Below, piece after piece: positions 11,740 through 22,114 of a DNA stretch of 64,000 nucleotides. Origin of the DNA: Sanghuangporus weigelae (Eukaryota > Basidiomycota > Agaricomycetes > Hymenochaetales > Hymenochaetaceae); contig CP137322.1 of the NCBI GenBank assembly GCA_033182465.1, positions 1,054,001-1,118,000 of the forward strand. The letters run 5' to 3'. The notes beneath the pieces are model-generated. The model was not told where the DNA came from. It did no database searches and worked only from the letters and a program-made list of their open reading frames with translations. Each line of letters opens with the position of its first letter. The first letter of the stretch is position 1. The position numbers were made by a program, and so were the translations under genes.

Positions 11740-14700
11740 ATGCTCCGCAATACAGCCACCACACATCACCATGCGTCAAACGCGAGCCAGCCACCTCTAG
11801 CTTCAGCACCGGCACAGTCCTCCCCTCCCGGTTTTTTCTTCTCCTCTGTCCGTCGCGACACAGCTTTAGACAAGTCCGCAACCGCTATGGGCCAGGCCGA
11901 AAGCACTGCGAAGCCATCGGAGCTCAACGCTGGCGTGCAGGCTCAGGTGTCTATGCCGCCGCCATCGCCGCAACCCAAAAGTAAGCCGAGGTTCGGATGG
12001 CCCGGACGCAGGAAGAAGTCTGAGGATTTTACGAAGTTTATGATCTCTCCGACTCCATCTCCTGTGCCGTCGCTACATTCTGCGCCACCTCCCAGCAGTC
12101 TTAACAATACGAGCAGGGGCAGGGAGCTCGTTCGACAGGACAGCAACGTTTCTTCGGTTGATGGTGGCTTCAACATGCATGAACTCTCTCCTCCGCCATC
12201 GAGGACGTCTTCCGCGAAACAGCTCACGTTGCAATTCGCTTCAAACACTCTTTCGGCACTCAAAGGAAAACTTAATGCATCTCAGGCATCAATTCATTCT
12301 TTTCGTAACGGTGGCCCGATGTCTCCTACCACACCGCCACCTCCGTTGCCACCTAAGCCTGACATCTCCCGTCTTTCTACTTCCTCTTCCAGGAGCGAGA
12401 GCTCGTCAGGGGATTGGGTTGCACTGGAGAAAACTAGCAAACCCCTACCATCTCCCACCCCAGATGCTTCGGCTCCCGTGACTCGGGGCGAGGCTCGGCA
12501 TCCTGAGATGGTCCCTACGGCAACCACAACAGGAACACCTTCATCATCTTCGGAGCATGCTCATGACGTCAATGTACCCCAGCGCAGAGAACGGGAGCGC
12601 CGCGAAGGTACAGACGCGCAGACCGCGAAGGAGATTGCCGATGACTGGCGCAAGAGCGATTCAACTTTGCGCACGGTGCGCCTCGTCGGTTCACGCACGC
12701 CACGTCCACTTTCTCTTGCCGAGTCGACGAACTCGAACCATACTGTTCTTCCAACCGTGGGTGTGGGATCACCAGCTGGGAACATGAACATGGGCGCGGG
12801 AAAGCGATTGAGTGCGCTCATGACGGATGCTGACTTCGGTCTTAAGGAAGTCGATAGTGAAGATGATGACGACGAAGAGTCGGCATTCCCCTCTTCTGCC
12901 TTCAACTCGGTGCATAGCCTGCAAGAGCAGCAAGGCATGCCTTTCAGTTCATCAGCGCCGACCCCGACCTCGAGCAGACCTCAGCCTACACCGAGGCGCG
13001 GTTCTCTATCCATTCGCATTGGCAGATTCTCAGGCTCGAAGACCCGTGTGTCTGAACATGGACAGCTGGATGGCTCAGACTCCGAAGTGCTCTCTTCCTC
13101 CGTTTCGACTCAAGGCACGGGTACAGACATGGGAATGTTCACAGCAAATTCGTCAACTACGTCCGTCACGTCCTCTTCCCCTGGGATTGGCACGAAAGAT
13201 TCGCGTCCTTCAATTGAGATTGCATCCTCAGCGAGTATTGCTTCAAGTATGAGCTCGGGGCATCATCCAGATAGGTACGCACAGTACAAGGCGAACTCAA
13301 AACTTGAGCCTTGGATCTCGCTTCCACCTGCGGCGACTGACTCTCAGGCATCGCTTTCCACGTCCGAATCTGCATCGACGTCTTCTCGCACGGGAAGCCC
13401 TAGTCGGCACACCGATACAGAAATCAGTGGGAAGCATGCGGTGAATATGAGCCCGCCACACGGGGTGAATTTGCGTCCTGCACACCAGCGCAGTCGATTA
13501 CAGAGTATTCAGGCGCGCGGATTCCGGCAGACAGCGGTTAGTCTGACGACGGGACTTGCACCAGCTGCGGGTTTCGCTCGCAAGGCTGTTGATCGATTAG
13601 GTCGGGCGCTTGCTGGAAGCTCGACTAGCCTTGCGAATAACGATGCGGAGGAAGTGCCGATTCCGTATGCAGGTGGACATAAGCATGGACACGTGCCATC
13701 GGCCTCTGCTTCGAGTGCTGCACTCTTCGGCCAGCACCCGCATCCTCATGGACATCATCATTTACCACAGCACCCTCCTTCAAGTTCGAAGAAGGCGATG
13801 CGCAAGCACGGAGCGAGCCCGTCAGGTACCTGGTCCGTCAATTCCGCCTCTGACACAGACGGCGGACCAGCAGGTCTTAATCTCGGACCTTGTCTTCGTG
13901 GTCCTCTCATTCCTGTCAATAACAATGGCAAAGGACTAGTGTTCGGGAGAGAGTTAGAACTTTGCGTCAAGGATACTGCCTGCACCGGGGCAGTTGAGAG
14001 TAGCGTGAATGGTCTCTCGCTTGACGGTAGAAGCTTGCCCGCTCTTGTCGTGAGGTGTGCGCAGCACATCGTTAAGTGGGGTGTTCAAGAAGAGGGTCTC
14101 TTCCGGTTCGTTTCTTTCATTCATTGTTGTTAGGTGAACGGTGATTGACGCTTTTGTTACGCTTGCAGTATCTCTGGTCGCTCGACGCACATCTCAAAGC
14201 TTCGTGCTGAGTTTGATTCTGGGGCGGATTACGATCTTCGCGAATGTGGACCAGGAGAGATCGACCCTCATGCAGTGTCGTCGATCTTCAAGGCTTACTT
14301 GCGTGAACGTAAGTAATCTACATCATACTTCAAGCATATAGACAAAAGCTTAAAGGTTATTTTCTTGACATATGTGACATGAAACGTCCAATGCTGTGCT
14401 GCTCTACGACTAAAAATAGTCCCTGAACCACTGTTGACACGCCATCTGATGCCGTACTTCGAAGCGGCGTTGACGGCCGAGAACAACATGATCAACGCCG
14501 TTGCGGCACAAAACTCTGGTCAGAATGGCAAGGAGCACAGGCGTGGGTCGGGCCTTCCGTCCAGTCCGCGTGATAGCGTGCAAGTGCGCAAGGCGCCGTC
14601 ACTCTCGACCTTTGCGGTACCTGCGTTGGCTCCTCGGATCGCCTCGCATACGCTGACAGCGGCCCTATCGGCGCTGATTGCGCGTCTGCCGAAGGAGAAT

Positions 14701-16302
14701 CGCGACTTGTTGCGCACGGTGACGGAGCTTATCATGGCGACTGCGCGTGCGAGTCGGGAGACGAAGATGCCGCTGAGCAATTTGCTCCTGGTGTTCTGTC
14801 CTAGTTTGATGATGGGTCCGCCGTTGTTGAGGGCGCTCTGCGAGGGGAAGGAGATTTGGGATGGTCCATCAGAGGACGTGAAAATTCCACCTGTACTTGA
14901 GGCGCTTTCGTCTGCAGAGACGGTTAACGAGGAGAGCACAGAGGAGGAAGAGGAAGTGGAGGAGGACAGTGGACGTAGCAGTGGAGAAAGTGGGACGGGC
15001 TTGCACCATCAGGGAACAATCCGTCGACCGTCGAGAGCATCAAGTGAAGCTGCTAGCACGAAAGCTATCAGCGAAGAGGAGACGGTCGAGACGGGTGAAA
15101 CTGCGGTTGTTCCTGCCCCTCCTCTTCCCAGCCTTGTCCTTCCTTGCAGTGACGAAGAAGCATCCGTGACAAGTAAACATACGAAGACGGACTCTTCAAT
15201 TAGCGCTTCGATCAACTCAGCTTCTCCGGACGGAAATAACACACACTCCTCCGGTTCTTCTGATTCATTGCACACTCCGCCGTCGTCAAGCCCAGCAAGT
15301 GTCTCGCCGAATAACTCTCTCGCTCCTTCTGGATCCGTTATGAAACCAGCTCTCGATACGAGTGGATTCAGCAACAAGTTTATAGCTTTGCGTGCTCAGT
15401 CTGAGTTGCCTTCTCCACTGTCTCCATCTGCAGTAAAGAAAGCCGTTCGGAAGTCCCTCATTGGTAACCCTGTTCCGTTTCCATTAGGCATGAATAGAAA
15501 TCGCAGTGGAAGCGGGAGTGCTGGTAGTGCACCAGTCACGCCGATCGAACTGGCATCGGACAAGTCGTTATTGACGCCCCATTCGTCTAGCAGTCCGAAC
15601 TTGACGAAGGTCTGTGCGTCACCGAGTCCAGCTAGCACGCCCCCGCGTCTTGGAAGAAGGAAGAGTAAGGCATCGATGCTGGGCCTCAAATCGAAGCGCT
15701 CCTTATCGTCGCTTTTAGGGCTGGCACAGGAGCAGGCACAAATACGACCGGTGCGGCCTGCGGTCCCGAATTTGGCTGAAGAAGTTGACAAAGAGTCTGC
15801 ACACCCTCCGCGGTCATCGACACCCTGTCCTGTTCTCGATCTTCCCGTGGACGCGTCAGGGATGCGGCTTGGTGATGGACTCGGACTTGGGATTTCATTG
15901 ACGGATGAACCGGAGCAGCAAAAATCAGTCAAGTCCGAGCGGATGCCCGAAGCGCGAAGCACACTCAAGATGCCATCGTACTCTCGGTCTCCTTCCCCTT
16001 CTCCGTCGCGACTCCGTCCGCAAGGATCGTCACCCTCGTCTGCGATGATGATGGACCGCGTAGAGTCCGACTCGTCTGCTGTGACGAATAACTCGGTGTT
16101 CTACACCCCGCCGACGACGACACGTGCGCTGGCGCCATCTGTGAATAACTCACCCTCGGTCTCGTCGAGTATCGCTCCTGCTATTAGCACATCGAGCTCC
16201 AACTCTGGGTCGTATAGCTTCCTTGACTTTAATCTCGGGAAGGCGGGTGAAGAAGATGATTGGGCGAAGAGCGTGCTGCAGGCTGCCTCGAGTGATTCTT
16301 AA
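11740..16302 (+). CDS. Large RhoGAP-domain protein
   Basis: A three-exon gene of nearly 1,470 residues encoding a GTPase-activating protein for Rho-family GTPases. The N-terminal 760 or so residues are low complexity, rich in Ser, Pro and Thr, with a His-rich patch near 13680-13770. The RhoGAP domain starts at FGRELELCV (about 13942). The arginine finger lies in GLFRISGRS, whose Arg codon is split by the first intron (about 14106-14168). FKAYLRELPEPLLTRHLMPYF spans the second intron, and MPLSNLLLVFCPSLM (about 14770-14815) closes the domain. A second long Ser-rich tail ends ... VLQAASSDS with stop at 16300-16302. Such proteins usually tune Cdc42 or Rho1 at growth sites. The frame is open upstream to 11623 but without ATG; the first ATG is at 11740, and a further upstream exon cannot be excluded. 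Confidence 0.85.
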
Positions 16303-16903
16303 TTTATATATCCGATTCGGACGTTCTTGCTTGCGTTCCGTGTCGTTTTCCTTCTTAATCTCGCTTTGCTGTTATGCATATATTTGATTTATTTGACTGA
16401 TATCCTGCTCTTTCCTCCATCACACAACAGCGGCTTCTGGGGTTGGTCCCATTCACAATTCACATACCTTTTTTTCATTGCGCTCTGTCTTCCCTCATAT
16501 CATCATCTTCAAAGTCACGTCTGTTTTTATTTGTAAGATCATCCTGCCCCCTGGTGGGTGTATAATCCTTTCTGGATGGAAAAGGTCAAGTTGGATCTGC
16601 AATTTTTTTTTTCTTCTCTTCACACAAGTACACAAAATGCCTTTTCTTTTTTCTGTCTTTCTACACAATATGCTGCATCTATTCAGCCGTCTGAGACCAA
16701 ACCAGTACGCTCATTTCAATAACGTCCGTTCTTTTCCTCCTTTCCTCCTTTTTACGTGCTCGATTCTGGCCAAGCTAACGTTATTACACTCCATCGTCTT
16801 ATCTGATAGTTTTTCATGAATTTCGTCAGATATGGAATCAAATCCCGTGGCCCTCGGAGATGGCCTTAAAGCTTATTGATCCAATGAGATAATTATTTGT
16901 CAT

Positions 16904-16920
16904 CCGAAGCGATGCTTCGG
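16904..16920. promoter_or_regulatory. Perfect inverted repeat CCGAAGC-GAT-GCTTCGG
   Basis: Seven-base arms around a three-base centre, 218 bases upstream of the Sng1-like ATG and next to an E-box. It could be a dimeric factor site or a chance palindrome. Confidence 0.35.
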
Positions 16921-16925
16921 AGCGT

Positions 16926-16931
16926 CACGTG
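16926..16931. promoter_or_regulatory. CACGTG box upstream of the Sng1-like gene
   Basis: E-box core, six bases after the palindrome and about 207 bases before the start codon. Confidence 0.3.
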
Positions 16932-17137
16932 TGAAGGCCGACGCTTCTCGCGCCAAGCCAATTATCATTATTGGGCTTGTCTCAGTGTAATCCCTGATAA
17001 AACATGACTTTCCGCCCCGCAGTTTTTAAGTCACCCGCATCTCTTGTCCATCACCTACTCCATCGTGGGCCGCCGACTGATATACCGACCACTGACGACG
17101 CTGGGCATTTTGATTCGATTCAACTAACTAGACCGCC

Positions 17138-19591
17138 ATGATTTCATCAAGCCAGAGTTATAATCCTCTTCGTCCAAGTCTATCTGTCTATTCGGAGGAA
17201 GGGGAAGCATCGATGAGTCATATGAGCTCGCGCCACTCTACGATCGGCTTAGGAGGGTCTATGATGTACTCGAGCTCAGGTAAAAGACCAGCTTGTCCGA
17301 GTATATCTATCTACCCGGAGGACGAGATGCCTCATGTAAATCGTATGAGCTCGCGACATTCTGCGATCCTGGATATCGGCAAACCGGTCAACGACTCTGT
17401 GACGGTTGGTCGGGACGACCCAGATCGTACGCGTACCAACTCGGTTGCTTCGTCTCCGAGCGTCTTGGATATGGAGAAGCAAGAAGCAGTGAATGCCTCT
17501 TCGCCTATTCCCGGATCCCCCGAAGCCGCTCGCGATGGTTCGCAACCTCCGCCTCCTCCTTTCCGGGCTCCATTTTGGAGCAAGGATCCGGTGACGAGTC
17601 TGAAGAGGAAGATGTACATTTCGATGATGTCTAAAGCGATGTTCTTGCTTACCCTCGCTATTTTTGGGATACTCTCGATCTACTGGGCGTCGTTATACGA
17701 CGTTCCGAACTATGCGCATAAGCTTGAGTGCTGGGTCATAGTGCGTATTTTCCCGTTCTGCATTGCATTGTCAATTCTGAAATGCCTCGTCTCACCACTT
17801 TCTTTGGACGGACTCGTAGGACTTTGACGGTGGAGTAATAGGCCAGAGCGTTATCCAAGCATTTCAAAATAACACGGGTCAACCGCAACAACTCACCTGG
17901 AAAGTAGTCGACGCCTCGCAGTTTTCTAATTTCCCGCAAGATGTCGAGGATGCGGTCGTAAATGACAGAACATGGGTGGCCGTTTCCGGTGCGTATCTAT
18001 TTTATGTTTATCATGAATTTCAACAAAAATGATATCTGACATTTTGTCCGAAAGTCAATCCAAGAGCGTCCGATAACCTTAATGACGCTATGATTAACGC
18101 GGATGACACGTACAATGGTGCTCTGGCCGTTACCGCGTATGTAAATGAGGGACGGAATAGCAACGGATAGTGCGTTTCGTTTCCGATTAATCATGTTATT
18201 TCGGCGCTGAGACCTTGTTTGTCAGTGCTTCGATCATCCACCCGCAGGTAGTCATCTATTTTAATGATATGCCGCAGAATATAATTACTCATAGCATGAT
18301 GTCATTTCGATAGATAAAGATGGTGATGGCGGACGCAGTTCAAGTCTTTGCGTTACAAAACTCTCAGCAGGTCTCGGCAAATCCGGACGTTGATGTCAAC
18401 ACGCTGCTTTCACAAGCTCCAGGCGTCCTGACGAACCCCATTTCCTATACTATCGACAACTTGAGGCCGTTTGACGTCCCTGTGTAAGTTGTTTGTGCGG
18501 CTAAACTGTTGCCTTATATTGATCCTACCCTTCCAGAGCGGTAGCCGTTCAACTCGTTGGACTTATCTACGTCCTTATTATTGCTGTAAGGATTTTTCTA
18601 TGTATCGAAAGATTGATGTTGACTTTATATTCGTTCTGCTTTCAGTTTATCGTTTGTGTAAGCATATGTCAAGCGCTCTTCCCTTAATCTGCTCTTTTGA
18701 CCGATGCTTTCGATCGTTTCAGATGATGAATTACCAAGCTCGCGTTGCCGTTTCCGGCCTCAATCGACATCTACGACTGGTCTCGCTCGTTCGTCTGCGA
18801 GTCATCGTCCCCTTCATTCTCTATTTCTTCGTATCGGTTTGTTTTAGCCTCTCCCTTACTTGGTTCGGCAATAAAACTCACGATCTACTCTTCTAGCTCT
18901 TCTTTTCGCTCCTTAGTCTTGCATTTCAAGCTCCTTTCGATCGCTTGTGCGTCCATTCACTTCTTTTCTCGAACATTGATAGAAGTACTGACGCTCGAGA
19001 GTAGCTACGGGAACTGGGGATTCATCATCTATTGGATGATGAATTGGGCGGGGATGTTGTCTTTGTGAGTTTCTGTCCGCAACGATCTTCAATCTTCCTT
19101 TCTAATTGTCACTTTCAGAGGATTAGCCATGGAGTCTATGATCACGATACTTACGCCTGCTTTCATTCCGTTCTTCCTCATTCTTTGGATTATATGTACG
19201 TCTTGGTTTGTTCTCAAGGATAGATGAAAACTAACAAAAGTGTGCAGCCAACGTCTCTGTGGTTTCCGTCCCCATCCAAGTCCTTCCCGGAATCTTTAAA
19301 TACGGTTACGCGACGCCTTTCTTCAACGTCTCAGAGACAGTACGAACGATTCTTTTTGGCACGAAAAATCAAAGTAAGTCTTTATTAGCATCCAACAATT
19401 TAGAATATTTTCCAACAATCACTCTCTCTTCTCGTTTAGTTGGCCTCAACTTCGGTGTCCAATTCGCTTGGATCGGTATATCGATTTTAACGATGACAAT
19501 GTTCACGATTCTAATGCGGAAGAAGGAGGAGCGCGCGTGGGTGCGCCAGCAGCAGAACGGCACGACTAATACGAATCAAGATAAGACCTAG
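17138..19591 (+). CDS. Sng1/DUF3533-family plasma membrane protein
   Basis: An intron-rich gene of roughly ten exons encoding a multi-pass protein. A hydrophilic head of about 155 residues carries a 24-residue duplication (see separate entry). It is followed by a first membrane helix (MFLLTLAIFGILSIYWASLY). A large extracellular loop follows, with DGGVIGQSVIQAFQ, TWKVVDASQFSNFPQDV and TWVAVSVNPRASDNLNDAM. Later exons form a cluster of helices: VAVQLVGLIYVLIIA, ILYFLFFSLLSLAFQ, FIIYWMMNWAGMLSLGLAME, FIPFFLILWIISNVSVVSVP and FAWIGISILTMTMFTILMRK. One helix, the large loop and then several C-terminal helices, plus a conserved YGYATPFFNVSETVRTILFGT, match the family of yeast Sng1, linked to nitrosoguanidine resistance and lipid asymmetry. 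The stop is at 19589-19591. Transport activity is not proved for the family. Confidence 0.78.
17174..17368 (+). repeat. 24-residue coding duplication in the Sng1-like head
   Basis: Residues 13-36 (17174-17245) and 54-77 (17297-17368) align without gaps and share 12 identical residues. Both start PS(L/I)S(V/I)Y and both end in MSSRHS(T/A)I. The units are separated by 17 residues. Confidence 0.75.
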
Positions 19592-20729
19592 ATTTTCATG
19601 AGCCCGACATTTGCTCGTTTTTCTCGTTCTCATTCGCGTGGGATGGTTGGTATGGAGTCCGAAGGTGGAATTAACGAGGCCCTTTTGATATTTTGTGCTC
19701 TGATTTTGTCTCATTTTCGCAATTTCTTTACTTAGCTTACCCGCATATTCATGTCGATATTGCTCATCTTACCTTACATTATAATATGTAGACGCATTCA
19801 TGGTTTTTTTTGTTGTTATCAGTATCTAATGACGATGAACATTGGCCAGTCTTTCAAGTATCGTATCCAAAGTCGGAAAGAAGGAAAGAAGTTGAAGACG
19901 TTCTTCTTTTCCAATGCTTCAAGCTATGGAGTTTGTTTGTCATGGATCAACACTAGGCCAAACTTCCGACTTATAAATACACTTTTCAAACCCTCCACCA
20001 GCTTCATGTTTTTTACAAGAAGTCTTATAGCTGAAGAGCGGATCAGATCATCAGCAAGGATAGGGGTTAATTGGCAAGTCTGGACTGGTCTTGACCGACC
20101 AGCCTTAGAGAAACCGGAATCTTTGGTGTTCTTGGCGAGCCGCGCGACTTCGGTGCGACTTCCTGCCTTCCTGCCTCCGAAGATCCTCGGACAGTATAAA
20201 GTTGGAGGACATCCGGTATTCGGCATTTTTACAACTTTCCAGCGGAGTTTGAGCGCACTTACTGGGACCTTCCCGTCGGCATATCAACGTTGTATCGTGC
20301 CGGTGAGAGAAGTATAATTGAGATTTTTGCAGCATTCAGTCGGATGAACCGGCGATGCAATATGCGGCGAATGTGCATAAAAGCGGTTTGCGATAGACTG
20401 AACGTTTGTCAAAGAAGAGAGGCTACCAAGACTGATTATTTCGTATGTTTTCGACGGCCGTCCGATGCATGGTGTGTCAAAGCATGCAATGTTCCACATT
20501 AGGAATCTCAAGTCTGCTGCGGATTGCAAGCCAGCTATCACATCACATAAACTCTCTATCTGCACTGCCTTGCTTCTTCGTTTTCGGTTCTGAACTTCAT
20601 GTAACCCACGCTGAGATTCTTTTGTATGGCATATCAAGCAGAGATGGGAATTGATGGTCTGGGCGTGTCGTTTCTTGTCCCCTTCCACCTTCCGTCAACT
20701 TTGCAGATATTCTGTAAGACGAGGCTAAC
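19592..20729. other. Intergenic stretch with no supported gene
   Basis: 1.1 kb between two plus-strand genes. It contains a 188-codon open frame (19751-20317) and a 100-codon frame antisense to it. Neither resembles a known family, and neither has splice or codon support. The DNA is A/T-richer than the flanking exons. Confidence 0.35.
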
Positions 20730-21917
20730 ATGGCGAGCCTATGTAAAGTGCTCTCGCGTTCAAACGCGCTTCGTTTTGCAACGCTTCTGGGTATTATGGG
20801 CCATAACCATGTATTTGCCAGGAGTAGTCCGGCGTCGAGCTTTGATCGCCGCCAAGTGTAAGACTCCCACACGGATACTCTGCTTGTCTTTGTTAACGTA
20901 GCGCAATGTTCAACAGGCACGATGATGACGATGACGATGATGATGACGACGACGACGATATTGACGAGGACGGCGAGGATGGCACCCGTACTCATCATTC
21001 GACAAGAACAAGCACTCATTCTTCAGCTAGTACGCCAACTGTCTCGTCTGTCTCGTCGACCGGCCATTCAAGCGTCCCTCCGACTAGTTTGCCAGACGGT
21101 TTGTCAGCTAGCTCTTTAGGAGGCACACCAACAAGTCTGTCCAGTAACCGTGCAACCGGTCTATCAAGCAGTTGGACGAACAGTTGGACGAGTGCTGGGA
21201 CTTCGCCTACTAATACGTCGGATCAGACGAGCGCGGGAAGCAATGCGGCGATATCTGCCACTGAAGGCGGCGTTACCAAAGGTTCCATCGCAGGAATCGT
21301 CATCGGTTCTGGTGAGTTCTTCCAGAGAACCCAATAGATATGATGGTATCATGAATCGAGTTTCCCGTCGTGTGTTAGGAATCGTGCTGGTCATCGCTTT
21401 CTATATAGCACGCTGTATGCGACACCGGCATGCCATGTCAAAGAGGAAGCAGCTAGAGAAAAAAGACTTGCTGCTTGGACCGCCCTTACTAAGATCGACC
21501 CATCCAACTGATACAAAGGATCCTGTGATGACCACCGCGAACGTCGCATCTTCCCGACCATCTGCCCTCTATCGCACTGCGAGTCGGGACACGCTGCCAC
21601 AGATTCCATTCGATACGCCTGCGTACATGTCGACAGACAACCTCGCCTCGTATACTTACGCGCAAATGCATGCGCAGCGCACGTCAACGGTGTTATCCTA
21701 TCATCACCCTAGTGGCCCAACGGAGATGACCAACAGTACCGCAGTACGCGAGAGTGAAGGCGGATTTGGACATGCGAGCTTGCATGAAGATATGCTTGCG
21801 AGACAAAAAGCGCTCGAGGCACACATGGAACGGATGTATGGAAGTCATGATCCTTCGTCGGACAGGAACCACTCCAGTATCACTGTGAACTCACCCCCCA
21901 CATACCGGGAACATTGA
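20730..21917 (+). CDS. Single-pass membrane protein with poly-Asp tract and S/T-rich ectodomain
   Basis: Three exons. Exon 1 (ATG at 20730) gives a signal-like N-terminus including LRFATLLGIMGHNHVFA. Exon 2 carries 13 consecutive aspartates (20921-20959), then a Ser/Thr-rich region of about 100 residues, probably O-glycosylated. The membrane helix is formed across the second intron: GSIAGIVIGSG joined to IVLVIAFYIARC. The stop-transfer RCMRHRH and a cytosolic tail of about 165 residues ending in PPTYREH follow. This is the layout of fungal wall-stress sensor-like or mucin-like proteins (S/T-rich outside, one helix, cytosolic tail). I see no WSC cysteine domain, so the family is unrecognised. 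The terminal PPTY looks like a PPxY motif for WW-domain partners such as Rsp5-type ligases. Confidence 0.65.
20921..20959 (+). repeat. GAY trinucleotide tract encoding 13 aspartates
   Basis: Thirteen consecutive GAT/GAC codons in frame. Codons are mixed, so the tract is not a pure microsatellite, but it could still vary in length between strains. Confidence 0.85.
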
Positions 21918-22114
21918 TGAATGTCCATTTATAGCCCACTCCTACTTTCCATCAGTTTCTTGCTATTGTTGAACGAAGGACTTTGTAGTCAGTCTGAGTC
22001 ATGTATACCTTGTTTATTCTTCCATCATTAAACGACATGGTCGGGACAATTAACGCAGTAAAGAAGTGGTCAAGACATTCACAGAGTAACGAGAATATGA
22101 TTCAGGAACAATGA

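Larger units (their letters stand above)
16303..17137. other. Intergenic, RhoGAP 3' end and Sng1-like promoter
   Basis: The first 500 bases are T-rich and look like 3' UTR. The last 300 hold a hairpin-forming palindrome (16904-16920), a CACGTG box (16926-16931) and CT-rich DNA just before the ATG at 17138. Confidence 0.4.

Noticed and set aside
11943-16153. Several long minus-strand frames opposite the RhoGAP exons
   Set aside because: They are antisense shadows of the low-complexity Ser/Pro-rich coding sequence.
19751-20317. 188-codon plus-strand open frame and an antisense 100-codon frame
   Set aside because: No family resemblance, no splice or signal context. A frame of this length is about what chance gives in 64 kb of six-frame sequence.
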